DNA from: Gammaproteobacteria bacterium
GTDB lineage: Bacteria; Pseudomonadota; Gammaproteobacteria; Steroidobacterales; Steroidobacteraceae
Length of the DNA: 35,072 nucleotides
Direction of reading: 5' to 3'
NCBI GenBank assembly: GCA_005877965.1
Contig: VBNP01000012.1
Location: forward strand, 1-35,072
The notes below the pieces were generated by a model that saw only the letters and a list, made by a program, of their open reading frames with translations, was not told where the DNA came from and did not search any database. Shown piece after piece: positions 25,353-34,207 of the stretch. Each line of letters starts with the position of its first letter. The first letter of the stretch is position 1. Both the position numbers and the translations under genes were made by a program.

Positions 25353-26348
25353 ATGCCCGACTTCGACTTCGCCATTCTCGGCGCCGGTGCGATGGGCTCG
25401 ATCGTCGGCGGCCACCTGGCCCGCGCCGGCCACTCGGTCGTGATGCTGGCGCGCGCTGAGCGCGCCCAGCAGCTCGAGCGGCGGGGGCTCACCATCAAGG
25501 GGCTAGTGACGTTCACCGCGCCGGTGGCCACGCTGCGCGAGCCCGCGGCCCTCAAGAGTGCCGGCGCGCTGATCGTCGCCATGAAGACCCCCGCGACCGC
25601 CGAGGCGCTCGCGGCGCTGCGGCATGCGGACTTCGGAGTCACGCTGTCGATTCAGAACGGGCCGCTGAAGAACGAGTTGCTGGCGCAGGCGTTCGGCAAG
25701 GAGCGCGTGCTGGGCGCGCTCGCCGACGCCAGCGGCGAGCTGCTGCCCGATGGGGCCGTGCTGTTCACGCGCAACGTGAACATAATGGTGGGCGAGCTGA
25801 GCGGCGGCGACAGTCCGCGCGCACAACGCCTGGCACGCACGCTCGACGATTCGGGCGTGCGCGCCACCGCCACCTCCGAGATCCTGACACTCGAGTGGTC
25901 GAAGTTCTGCGCCTGGGCGGGATTCATGGCGCTGTCGGTGACCACGCGCGCGGTCACCTGGAAGTATCTGCTGGACCCGGACTGCGCCCTGGTGCTCGCG
26001 CGCCTGGTGCGCGAGATGGGGGTGCTGGCGCACGCACTCGGCATCGGCCTGAGTGACCGCTCGATCCTGCCGGTCGCGAGCATCTGCGCCGGCACCGAGA
26101 CGCAGGCGGTAGCGGCCATCATGAAGGCCGGACGCGAATTTCGGGCGAATGCGCCGGGGCACCGCATGTCCTCGCTCCAGGACCTGGAGGCGGGCCGTTC
26201 GCTCGAAGTGAACGAAACCCTCGGCCACGCGAGCGCCAAGGCCCGCGAGCTCGGCCTCGCGCTGCCCCTGCTCGAAGGCTTTGCGCTGCTGATCGCCGGC
26301 CTTGACCGCGCGCGGCGCGACGCGCTAGCGGCGGGAGCGGCGGCCTAG
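25353..26348 (+). CDS. 2-dehydropantoate 2-reductase (ketopantoate reductase family)
   Basis: FAILGAGAMGSIVGGHLARAGHSVVMLAR, MKTPAT, SIQNG, EWSKFCAWAG, SSLQDLEAGRSLEVNETLG. Confidence 0.9.
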   Translation: MPDFDFAILGAGAMGSIVGGHLARAGHSVVMLARAERAQQLERRGLTIKGLVTFTAPVATLREPAALKSAGALIVAMKTPATAEALAALRHADFGVTLSIQNGPLKNELLAQAFGKERVLGALADASGELLPDGAVLFTRNVNIMVGELSGGDSPRAQRLARTLDDSGVRATATSEILTLEWSKFCAWAGFMALSVTTRAVTWKYLLDPDCALVLARLVREMGVLAHALGIGLSDRSILPVASICAGTETQAVAAIMKAGREFRANAPGHRMSSLQDLEAGRSLEVNETLGHASAKARELGLALPLLEGFALLIAGLDRARRDALAAGAAA

Positions 26349-28510
26349 GATCCGCCCGCGAGCCCGCGATACTCGAGCAACGGGGCGATCTCGGGCGCGC
26401 GCCCGTAGAAGTTGCGAAACAGCACTTGCGGGTCCTCGCTGCGGCCGCGCGACAGCACCCGGGTGCGCAGGTAGTCGCCGTTGGCGCGCGTAAGTCCCCC
26501 GTGGGTGTGAAACCACTGCCCGGTGTCACGCGCCAACACCTCGCTCCACAGGTAGGCGTAGTAGCCGGCCGAATAACCGCTCTCGAAAATGTGCGAGAAG
26601 TACGTCGAGTGATAGCGCGGCGGCACCGGGGAGTAGTCGAGGCCGCTGTCCTTGAGCGCAGCCTGCTCGAACGCCGGCACCTCGGCCGCGCCGGGCGCCT
26701 GGGCGGGGCTGATCTGGTGCCAGGCCTGATCGAGCAGCGCTGCGGCGAGGTATTCGGTGGTGGCATAGCCCTGGTTGAACTTCTGCGACGCCAGCACCTT
26801 GTCGAGGAGCTCGGGCGGCATCGGCTCGCCGCTCTGGTAGTGGCGGGCGTAATGCGCCACCACGCTCGGCTCGCGCGCCCACATCTCGTTGTACTGCGAG
26901 GGGTACTCGACGAAGTCGCGCGGCACCGCCGTGCCGGCGAGCTTCGGGTAGCGCACGCTCGACAGCATGCCGTGCAACGCGTGACCGAACTCGTGGTACA
27001 TCGTCGTGACTTCATCGAAAGTGAGCAGCGCCGGCTGGCCGGCCTGGGGCTTGGCGATGTTCAGGTGATTGGCCACCACCGGCTTGTGATGCAGCAACTG
27101 CGACTGCGACACGTAGGCGGCCATCCACGCCCCGCCCTGCTTGTTGTCGCGTGCGAAGTAGTCGGCCAGGAACAACGCGAGCGGCCGGCCGTCGGCGTCG
27201 AATACCTCGAACACCCGCACATCCGGCTGGTAGACGGGCAGGTCCCGGTGCTCCTTGAAACTGAGGCCATAGAGCTCGTGCGCGGCGTAGAACACACCAT
27301 CCAGCAGCACGTGATCGAGCTCGAAGTACGGCGCGACGCGCGCCTGATCGAAATCGTAGCGTGCCTTGCGCACCTGCTGCGCATAGAAGGACCAGTCCCA
27401 GGGCTGCAGCGCGAAAGAGGGCGTGCCGCTCGCCCGCGCCTGCGCGTCGATCAGCTTCTGGATCTCGGCGGCTTCCGCGCGGGCGCGCGCCAGCGCCGCC
27501 GGGGCCACCTGGCTGATCATGTCGCGCACCGCTTGCGGATTGCCGGCCGACTCGTCCTCGAGCTGATAGGCGGCGTGGTTCGCATAGCCCAGCAGAGCCG
27601 CACGCTCGGCGCGCAGCTTGACCAGCCGCGCGATCACCACGGTGTTGTCCGTCGCTCCGCCCAATCCCCTGCCGATCGATGTCTTGTAGATGCGTTCGCG
27701 CAGCGCGCGATTCGTGAGCTGCGCCAGCGCCGGCTGGTTGGTGGTGTTCTGCAGTGTGATGAGCCACTTGCCGGTGAGACCGCGGGCCGCCGCCGCTTGC
27801 GCCGCCGCGCCGATCTGCTCCGGCGACAGACCCTCGAGGTCCTTGAGGTCGTCGACGGCCACCGCGCCAGCGGCGGTCGCTTTGAGCACGTTGTGCTTGA
27901 AGCGCGTCGTAAGAGAGGAGATCTCGGTGTTGAGGGCGCGCAGGCGCGTCTGCTCGGCCGCCGTCAGCCGGGCGCCGGCGCGTACGAACTCGGTGTGGTA
28001 GCGCCTGAGCAGTTGCAGCGACTCCGGATCAAGGTGCAGGCTCGAGCGCTTTTCGTACAGCGCCTCGACGCGCGCCCACAGCGCCGGATCGAGATGGATC
28101 GCGTCCTCCTGCGCGGTGAGCTTCGGGGCCATCTCGGTGTCGATCTCCTGCATCTGCGGGTTGGTGTTGCTGGCATTGAGCCGCCCGAAGACCGTGTCGA
28201 CCCGGTTCAGCAGCTGCCCGGCGCGCTCGAGTGCAACGATGGTGTTGTCGAACGTGGCCGGCTGCGGGTTGTGAGCGATGCGGGCCACCTCGGTGAGCTG
28301 CTGGCGCATGCCCGCCTGGAACGCCGGCAGGTAATCGGCGTCGCGGATGCGGTCAAAGGGTGGCAGCTCGAAGGGGAGCGTGCTCGGCTGCATGAACGGG
28401 TTGTCGGCCATGGCGGAAGTCCTTGCAGTCTTTTGTCCGGAGCTATCCCGGGCGGCGAGGGCGGACGCTGAGAAGCTGGCGGCGAGAATCGTCAGATACA
28501 CGAGTCTCAT
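26345..28510 (-). CDS. M3-family zinc metallopeptidase (peptidyl-dipeptidase Dcp-like), secreted
   Basis: Signal peptide MRLVYLTILAASFSASALA; zinc motif TMYHEFGHALHGMLS; GYFARDNKQGGAW-like region. Confidence 0.93.
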   Translation of the reverse strand: MRLVYLTILAASFSASALAARDSSGQKTARTSAMADNPFMQPSTLPFELPPFDRIRDADYLPAFQAGMRQQLTEVARIAHNPQPATFDNTIVALERAGQLLNRVDTVFGRLNASNTNPQMQEIDTEMAPKLTAQEDAIHLDPALWARVEALYEKRSSLHLDPESLQLLRRYHTEFVRAGARLTAAEQTRLRALNTEISSLTTRFKHNVLKATAAGAVAVDDLKDLEGLSPEQIGAAAQAAAARGLTGKWLITLQNTTNQPALAQLTNRALRERIYKTSIGRGLGGATDNTVVIARLVKLRAERAALLGYANHAAYQLEDESAGNPQAVRDMISQVAPAALARARAEAAEIQKLIDAQARASGTPSFALQPWDWSFYAQQVRKARYDFDQARVAPYFELDHVLLDGVFYAAHELYGLSFKEHRDLPVYQPDVRVFEVFDADGRPLALFLADYFARDNKQGGAWMAAYVSQSQLLHHKPVVANHLNIAKPQAGQPALLTFDEVTTMYHEFGHALHGMLSSVRYPKLAGTAVPRDFVEYPSQYNEMWAREPSVVAHYARHYQSGEPMPPELLDKVLASQKFNQGYATTEYLAAALLDQAWHQISPAQAPGAAEVPAFEQAALKDSGLDYSPVPPRYHSTYFSHIFESGYSAGYYAYLWSEVLARDTGQWFHTHGGLTRANGDYLRTRVLSRGRSEDPQVLFRNFYGRAPEIAPLLEYRGLAGGS

Positions 28511-28660
28511 GGTGAGCCCTTAGGTTTGGGCCCGCGGGACCCCCTGGGTAGGCCGCGGGAAGGGCGCAATGGTATCCTTCGCGCCCCTTCGATGCGCGCT
28601 CGTCTGGCTACGCGCCTTTCCGGCGCGACCTTGTGCGTGCCCGTTTCACACAGGAACCGT

Positions 28661-29143
28661 ATGAGCATCACGCAGGACCAGGTCGTCAGCATCCACTACA
28701 CGCTGAAGGATGACGCGGGCGAGATCCTCGACAGCTCCCCTGAGGGCAAGCCGCTCGCCTACCTGCACGGCCATGGCAATCTCATACCGGGTCTCGAGCG
28801 CGAGCTCACGGGCAAGCGCGCCGGCGACAAGCTGCAGGTAACCGTCTCGCCGGCCGATGGCTACGGCGAGTACGACCAAGCTCTCGTGCAGCGCGTGCCG
28901 CGGCGCACCCTCAAGGGCCTCGCGAACCTCACGGTGGGCATGCGCCTGCAGGCGCAAACCGGGCACGCCGCGCGTGCAGTGACCGTCACCCAGATCGCCG
29001 GCGACCTGGTGACCCTCGATGGCAATCATCCGCTCGCCGGCAAGAACCTGCATTTTCAGGTCGAGGTTGCCGAGGTGCGCGCAGCCACCGACGCCGAGCT
29101 CTCGCACGGGCACGTGCATGGCCCCGGCGGCCACCATCATTGA
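28661..29143 (+). CDS. slyD: FKBP-type peptidyl-prolyl isomerase, SlyD-like
   Basis: VVSIHYTLKDDAGEILDSSPEGKPLAYLHGHGNLIPGLERELTGKRAGDKLQVTVSPADGYGEYD; His-rich tail HGHVHGPGGHHH. Confidence 0.92.
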   Translation: MSITQDQVVSIHYTLKDDAGEILDSSPEGKPLAYLHGHGNLIPGLERELTGKRAGDKLQVTVSPADGYGEYDQALVQRVPRRTLKGLANLTVGMRLQAQTGHAARAVTVTQIAGDLVTLDGNHPLAGKNLHFQVEVAEVRAATDAELSHGHVHGPGGHHH

Positions 29144-29988
29144 GAGTCCCGCCGCCCGCCGCCGGCCTCCTCTGCAGCCGCCAGGCGCGCGAACACGGCC
29201 TGCATGGCGTCGACGCGCCCGAGGTACGCGCGCGGATCCTGATCCCCGCAGCGCTGCGTGTCGGTGAAGCGAAATCCCTGGCGCACGTACGTCGTGCCAG
29301 CACCGGCGCCGCACAGATGCACGGCCGCAGCCAGGTGGTGCTGCTGTGCGGGCGTGGCGCGGGTGACACGCAAGCGCCCGAGGATGGCGCTGACCTTCAG
29401 ATCGAGGTACGCCGAAGTGAGCTCCACCGCATCGCTTGGCACCACACGCCAGTACAGCGCGTTGAACCAGCATGCGCGCCAGTCATTCCAGGCACCCTCG
29501 CGGACCAGCACATGACCGTGGATACAATAATGCCGCGCCTCGGCAAACGTGCCGTCGGTGATCTGATACATGCCCACGGCGCTGGATGCCGGCCGGTACA
29601 GCTCGAAGGGCTTGAGCGCCCATGACCAGCGCCAGTAGGTGCGCACGAGCGGATTGCCCGACCCCTCCACCTGCGCGAGCGCGGCCAGCAGCTCCGGCGT
29701 GATGGTGCCGGTTGCGTAGCGGCGGAAGATGGGTGAGTACTCACGCCAGGTTTCCGGCGGAGTCTTGTACAGCGTGCCGCTCACCGGAAAGAACAACTCC
29801 GTGGGCTTGCGCACAACCTGGTAGATGCCGTTCACCCCGAGCGCCACGATTGCAACGACCAGCACGCCGATCGAGACGCGCGCGGCCGGCGATGCCCGCC
29901 GCCAGCGCCGCAGCCCGCGCCGCAGCCAGCGCCGCAGCAGCGCCGGCGCCCGCCACAGCCGCCGGCGCCGCGACCGCCGCGCCATCAC
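29137..29988 (-). CDS. Membrane-anchored lytic transglycosylase-like (SLT) protein
   Basis: Arg-rich N-terminus, one TM, LLAALAQVEGSGNP...SSAVGMYQITDGTFAEARHYC...YLDLKVSAI...VHLCGAGAG. Confidence 0.75.
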   Translation of the reverse strand: MMARRSRRRRLWRAPALLRRWLRRGLRRWRRASPAARVSIGVLVVAIVALGVNGIYQVVRKPTELFFPVSGTLYKTPPETWREYSPIFRRYATGTITPELLAALAQVEGSGNPLVRTYWRWSWALKPFELYRPASSAVGMYQITDGTFAEARHYCIHGHVLVREGAWNDWRACWFNALYWRVVPSDAVELTSAYLDLKVSAILGRLRVTRATPAQQHHLAAAVHLCGAGAGTTYVRQGFRFTDTQRCGDQDPRAYLGRVDAMQAVFARLAAAEEAGGGRRDSQ

Positions 29989-30067
29989 CTAAGCCCTCGG
30001 TGCATGAGCGGGCGGCAGTGCACTAACATGCGCCGCAGGGGCGGCGTGCAAAGAGCGGGGGTCGGAC

Positions 30068-30727
30068 GTGTCGCGTGATGCAGTGGAAGTCGAAACCGGC
30101 CGCGATCCGGCGGCCGCCGTGATCTGGCTCCACGGCCTGGGGGCGGACGGCCACGACTTCGAGCCCCTCGTGCCCGAGCTCGTGCGCCCGGGAGAGCGGG
30201 CGCTGCGCTTCGTGTTTCCGCACGCGCCGATCCGGCCCGTGACACTCAACGGCGGAATTGAGATGCGCGCCTGGTACGACATCACCGCGCTCGATCGGCA
30301 CGGGCCTGTGGACGAAAAGGGGATTCGCACCTCACAGGCGACGGTGCAGGCGCTGATCCGCCGTGAGAACGCGCGCGGCATCGGCAGCGAGCGTATCGTA
30401 CTGGCGGGATTCTCCCAGGGCGGCGCCCTGGCGCTGTTCGCCGGAGCGCGCTATCCAGACAAGCTCGCCGGCATCATGGGACTGTCGTGCTACCTGCTGC
30501 TCGCTGCGCGCCTCGCCGCCGAGCGCGCGGCGGCCAATCAGGCGACGCCGGTGTTCCTCGCCCACGGCACGCAGGACCCGGTGATCGCCCCGGCTCTCGG
30601 GGAGCAGGCCCGCCGCCAACTGGAAGCGGCCGGTTATGCGGTGGAATGGCACGCGTACAGCATGCCCCACTCCCTCTGTCCCCAGGAGGTCGCCGACATC
30701 GCCGCGTGGTTACGTCGCGTGCTGTGA
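30068..30727 (+). CDS. Alpha/beta-hydrolase carboxylesterase (phospholipase/carboxylesterase family)
   Basis: AAVIWLHGLGADGHDFEPLVPEL, nucleophile elbow GFSQGGALAL, VFLAHGTQDPVIAP, MPHSLCPQEV. Confidence 0.93.
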   Translation: MSRDAVEVETGRDPAAAVIWLHGLGADGHDFEPLVPELVRPGERALRFVFPHAPIRPVTLNGGIEMRAWYDITALDRHGPVDEKGIRTSQATVQALIRRENARGIGSERIVLAGFSQGGALALFAGARYPDKLAGIMGLSCYLLLAARLAAERAAANQATPVFLAHGTQDPVIAPALGEQARRQLEAAGYAVEWHAYSMPHSLCPQEVADIAAWLRRVL

Positions 30728-30758
30728 GCGCGCACCACGCTCATCCTGAGCCGCCAGC

Positions 30759-31973
30759 TCAGGGGTGCGCTTCCCGCTGAGCGTCCTTCCCTGCATCCGA
30801 CGTGTGGGCTTTGCCCTTGTCAGGGTGCGCAGGGGCTGCCTTGGCCGCCGCGGTCTTCGAGGCAGCTGCCTGGGGCACCGGCGGCTTGGGCGCTGGCGTC
30901 CTGGTGACCGGCGTTGCGGCTGCCGCGGCCTTCGCGGGCGCGCTCTGCACCGAGCGCGCGGGGAGCGCGCGCGCTTCGCGTTCGCGCTCTTCGCGTTGTG
31001 GCCTCGCCTCGGGCCGCGCGCTGCCGGCCATGGAACCGGCGTGCACAGGCTGCGGCTCGCGCGCCAGCATCGGCTGTGGGTGTGCCTCGGCCACGGCCCC
31101 GTGGGCCTGAGGGGGCGGCGACACCGGGGACGCATGCGCGGACACGTACGGCATCACCGCTCGCGTGGACAGGGGTTGCGGCGCCCGTGCCTGCACCAGG
31201 GCCGGACGCGCCGCGGCCAGATGCGGCGCGGCGGGAACCGAGGAGCTGAAGGCCCGGCCGTTCGCCGTGGCGGCAGGCGGCGCCACGATGGTGACATTGG
31301 TGATGTTGGTGACGTTGGTATTATGGATGTTGGTGACGTTGGTATTGTGGATGCTGGTGACATTGGTGGTCACGCGCATACCCACCGCTACCACCGGCGG
31401 CGCACTGGTCACCACCGCGGGCGCGGTGCCCACGGGAGCTGGAATGATGATGCCGCGACGCGAGCCCGGCGGGGCTGGCACGAAGCAGCCCTCCGGACTA
31501 ATCGGGCGCGGACCGGGGATGACACCCACCGCGGCAGGCTCGACCGCCAGAACCAGTTCTGGCCGAGGCGGCACGAAGACGACACCGGGCGCGGACCAGT
31601 ACCCGCTGATGAAGATCACGGCACCGCCGCGGTGTTCGTAGTACGGATGCACCCAGACATACTGCGCCCGCGGTGGCGCCATCCAGTGACCGTGTGCCCA
31701 CACCCAGTTGCCCTGCCACACCCAATAGCCCCCTACCCAGACTGCATAGGGGAACGGCGGCGGCGGCGGGGCCTCCACCAGCATCGGGGGCGGCGCCCAG
31801 CCCACGGCAATCGGCGCGGGCTCCGACAACGCGGGCTCCTCGTACACACTGACGACGACAGGGGGCGAGGCGGCTTCCTCAGCCACCGGGGCCGGCTGGA
31901 TCACTTCACGCGGGGGCGCCTGGATCACGCACCCACCCACCAGCAGCACCAGGGAAAACAGGGCAATACGCAT
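30759..31973 (-). CDS. YXWGXW repeat-containing lipoprotein with Asn/Thr repeat and Ala/Pro-rich tail
   Basis: Lipobox LLVGGC; YAVWVGGYWVWQGNWVWAHGHWMAPP; TTNVTSIHNTNVTNIHNTNVTNITNV. ATG 31973 with GGAGGG. Confidence 0.8.
   Translation of the reverse strand: MRIALFSLVLLVGGCVIQAPPREVIQPAPVAEEAASPPVVVSVYEEPALSEPAPIAVGWAPPPMLVEAPPPPPFPYAVWVGGYWVWQGNWVWAHGHWMAPPRAQYVWVHPYYEHRGGAVIFISGYWSAPGVVFVPPRPELVLAVEPAAVGVIPGPRPISPEGCFVPAPPGSRRGIIIPAPVGTAPAVVTSAPPVVAVGMRVTTNVTSIHNTNVTNIHNTNVTNITNVTIVAPPAATANGRAFSSSVPAAPHLAAARPALVQARAPQPLSTRAVMPYVSAHASPVSPPPQAHGAVAEAHPQPMLAREPQPVHAGSMAGSARPEARPQREEREREARALPARSVQSAPAKAAAAATPVTRTPAPKPPVPQAAASKTAAAKAAPAHPDKGKAHTSDAGKDAQREAHP
31305..31367. repeat. 24-bp tandem repeat (about 2.6 copies) encoding IHNTNVTN-type repeats
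   Basis: gttggtgacgttggtattatggat / gttggtgacgttggtattgtggat / gctggtgacattggt read directly. Confidence 0.85.
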
Positions 31974-32065
31974 AGACCAACCCTCCACAGACCGATCGCC
32001 GCTTACATATGCTTGGAACGGACAATGGCAGGATCCGCTGCCGAATTCCGTCGACTGACTCCGGA

Positions 32066-32120
32066 AAACCCGCGCTTGCGGGCACCGGATACGGCGAGGC
32101 CGCCTGTGCAGGCGGCCTCG
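32066..32120 (-). terminator. Tandem hairpins; the distal one is intrinsic-terminator-like for the upstream YXWGXW gene
   Basis: Minus strand: CGAGGCCGCC-TGCACA-GGCGGCCTCG (near-perfect 12-bp arms) then CCCGCAAGCGCGGGTTTTCC (GC stem followed by TTTT), between the 32156 stop and the next gene. Confidence 0.6.
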
Positions 32121-32155
32121 ATACCTCCGTGTGGGGCCCCGGACGAGCGTGCGGG

Positions 32156-33349
32156 CTACTGGCCGCGACCGCGCTCCTCCTGGCGTTCGCTTCCGGGGCG
32201 CGGACCTGCCTGGCGCTCGCGGGCGGGGCCCTGATGCGCGGGCGCGCCGCCGGGCTGCGCCGGCGCACGACCCTGCGGATAGCCGGGCGCTGCGCGCGGG
32301 GCCGCCTCAGGTCCCGCGCGCCCGGCACCCGGGTACGGGCCGCCGCGCGGGGGCTGCGCTGCGGCGCTGCCACGCTCGTGGGCCTGTTGATTCATCATGG
32401 GCCGCTCCGTCGGGCCACCGCCGCGGTTGCTCATCGCCGGGCGCTGCGCCTGTGGCGGCCGGTCCGTCTGCGGGCCGGCGACGCGGTTAGCCATCGCCGG
32501 GCGCTGCGCCTGTGGCGGCCGGTCCGTCTGCGGGCCGGCGGCCCGGTTACCCATCGCCGGACGCTGCGCCTGCTGCGGCCGATCGCTGCGGTTCGCTGCG
32601 ACCGGCGCACGGCCTGCTGGGCGCGCCGGGGCCGCGCCGCGCGCGGCGACCACGCCGTGTCCGGAAAACACCGCTGGCTTTTGGGTGGCGGCGATCGGCG
32701 GCCGGCCGCCGTTCACCGATGCGCGCAGCGAGTTGTCGCCCCGCGCCTTCTGTTCGTGCTCCCGCTGCCCGGGAGTAAATCCGACGTGGTGATCGCGTTC
32801 CGCCGCGAGCTGTGCTGCATTGGGGCGCGCCGCCACGCCACCGCTGCCACCGTTGAAGCTGACCCGATTGACGGTGACGTTGTTGACGACCGTGCGGTTG
32901 TAGACGTTGGTAATGTTGGTGTTACTGATGTTGGTCACAGAGCGGTTGTAGTAGAATTGGTTGCCGCGCCAGCGTCCGCCCTCATAGCCCTCGCCGCCAT
33001 AGCCGAAGCCGTAGTTGACACCGCCGTAGAAGCCAACGTGCGGGCCCCAGTAGCCGCCGCGCCAGATATAGACGCCGCTCTCCCATCCCCAGTATCCGGG
33101 CGTCCATAACAGGCCCACGCTTGGGGCGAGCGCCCAGGTTCCGGGCACCCAGTAGTAGTCCTCGTCACCCCACGCCCAGTAGCCGGGGATCCAGATGTAG
33201 CCGGCCGCCGGACACGGTGGCTGAACATAGACAGGGAGCTCGGGCGGCGCGATGTTGACCGACACGCCGACAAACACGGCTGCATCCGACACCACCGGAA
33301 GCGCCGCGAGCGACAGGGCCGCAATGAGAGCGCGGATCAGGTTGCGCAT
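32156..33349 (-). CDS. YXWGXW repeat-containing secreted protein with Pro/Gln/Ala-rich tandem-repeat tail
   Basis: Signal peptide MRNLIRALIAALSLAALPVVSDA; GYIWIPGYWAWGDEDYYWVPGTWALAPSVGLLWTPGYWGWESGVYIWRGGYWG; tail GPQTDRPPQAQRPAMANRVA repeats. Confidence 0.85.
   Translation of the reverse strand: MRNLIRALIAALSLAALPVVSDAAVFVGVSVNIAPPELPVYVQPPCPAAGYIWIPGYWAWGDEDYYWVPGTWALAPSVGLLWTPGYWGWESGVYIWRGGYWGPHVGFYGGVNYGFGYGGEGYEGGRWRGNQFYYNRSVTNISNTNITNVYNRTVVNNVTVNRVSFNGGSGGVAARPNAAQLAAERDHHVGFTPGQREHEQKARGDNSLRASVNGGRPPIAATQKPAVFSGHGVVAARGAAPARPAGRAPVAANRSDRPQQAQRPAMGNRAAGPQTDRPPQAQRPAMANRVAGPQTDRPPQAQRPAMSNRGGGPTERPMMNQQAHERGSAAAQPPRGGPYPGAGRAGPEAAPRAAPGYPQGRAPAQPGGAPAHQGPARERQAGPRPGSERQEERGRGQ
32431..32610. 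repeat. 60-bp in-frame direct repeat, about 3 copies
   Basis: ccatcgccgggcgctgcgcctgtggcggccggtccgtctgcgggccggcg... recurs at 32431, 32491 and 32551; unit of 20 residues (AMANRVAGPQTDRPPQAQRP). Confidence 0.9.
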
Positions 33350-33507
33350 GCGATGGACTCCTTACATCGGAAAACCTTGAACGACCAATACTGAACCGCG
33401 GCTGAACCTTCAATTGTCGCCCGCGCCCGACGTCGGGCCCGCCGCGCCGCCTCCCTCTGTGCAACGCGCGCTGACTGCGGCCGTTGACCGCGACGGTGCG
33501 CCATGCC

Positions 33508-34125
33508 CTAGAACCAACTGTAGTTGAAGCTGACACTGACGCGTTCGGCGGCCGCAGCGTTGGAGCTTACCTCGTGGCGCAACCAACTCTCAAACAGCAC
33601 CACCTGACCGGCTCGCGCGCTCAGGGTGACCCACGGCCGGTTGGCGCGCCGTGCGCCGCTCAGGCGCGGCGGCGAGGCCATGAAGCGCTCGAGCCGCGGA
33701 TCCTCTAACTTCAGCCCCGGCGACCGGTCAGGCACCGCGACGTAGTAGGTGCCGCTGATCGTGGACAGCGGATGCAGGTGCAGCCCGTGCACGGCGCCGC
33801 GGCCCATGACGTTCACCCAGCAGTCGGTCATGGTGAGCGCGCGGGCGGTGAGATCCAGCTGCAGCCGGCCCGCGAACGTCGCGACATGCCGATCGAGCTC
33901 GCGTGCCAGGGAGGCGAACGTCGGCGACAACCGGTGCATGCGGTGCGCCGAGTTGTAAGAAGTGTAGCCGCCGGGATAATTGCGCGCGGACCAGCGCCGA
34001 CCGGCCGCATCGTCCGCCCGAAGCTGGCGGCATTCGCGCAGCAGGCGCGCATTCAATCGCCGCCAGCCCCGCGGGCGCAGCCACGCCTGGTACACCAGGG
34101 TCGCAAACAGGACCTGCGTGCTCAT
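33508..34125 (-). CDS. 2OG-Fe(II) oxygenase (TIGR02466-like)
   Basis: VNVMGRGAVHGLHLHPLSTISGTYYVAVPDRSPGLKLEDPR...GQVVLFESWLRHEVSSN...RVSVSFNYSW. ATG at 34125; the longer tracked ORF upstream overlaps mmsA antisense. Confidence 0.85.
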   Translation of the reverse strand: MSTQVLFATLVYQAWLRPRGWRRLNARLLRECRQLRADDAAGRRWSARNYPGGYTSYNSAHRMHRLSPTFASLARELDRHVATFAGRLQLDLTARALTMTDCWVNVMGRGAVHGLHLHPLSTISGTYYVAVPDRSPGLKLEDPRLERFMASPPRLSGARRANRPWVTLSARAGQVVLFESWLRHEVSSNAAAAERVSVSFNYSWF

Positions 34126-34207
34126 GCGATGCGCCAGTATGCTTCGGCGGCGCCGAAGTGGTCTATGATCGGGCGCATTGCTTCGGCCACCTGCGACGGG
34201 TTCTCTC

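Noticed and set aside
26426-28471. 681-aa plus-strand ORF
   Set aside because: Exactly antisense to the M3 metallopeptidase with HEFGH motif; Arg/Ala-rich, no recognisable domain, a typical GC-rich antisense artefact.
30765-32234. 489-aa plus-strand Arg/His-rich ORF
   Set aside because: Antisense to the YXWGXW lipoprotein; its apparent DVGDVG repeats are the complement of the NxT repeat.
32431-32610. CRISPR array
   Set aside because: The 60-bp repeats are contiguous, in frame and encode a Pro/Gln-rich protein tail; there are no unique spacers.
33391-33401. Shared CTGAACCGCGG 11-mer between 10942-10952 and 33391-33401 as a regulatory site
   Set aside because: Only two occurrences noticed in GC-rich DNA, in unrelated contexts; too little evidence.
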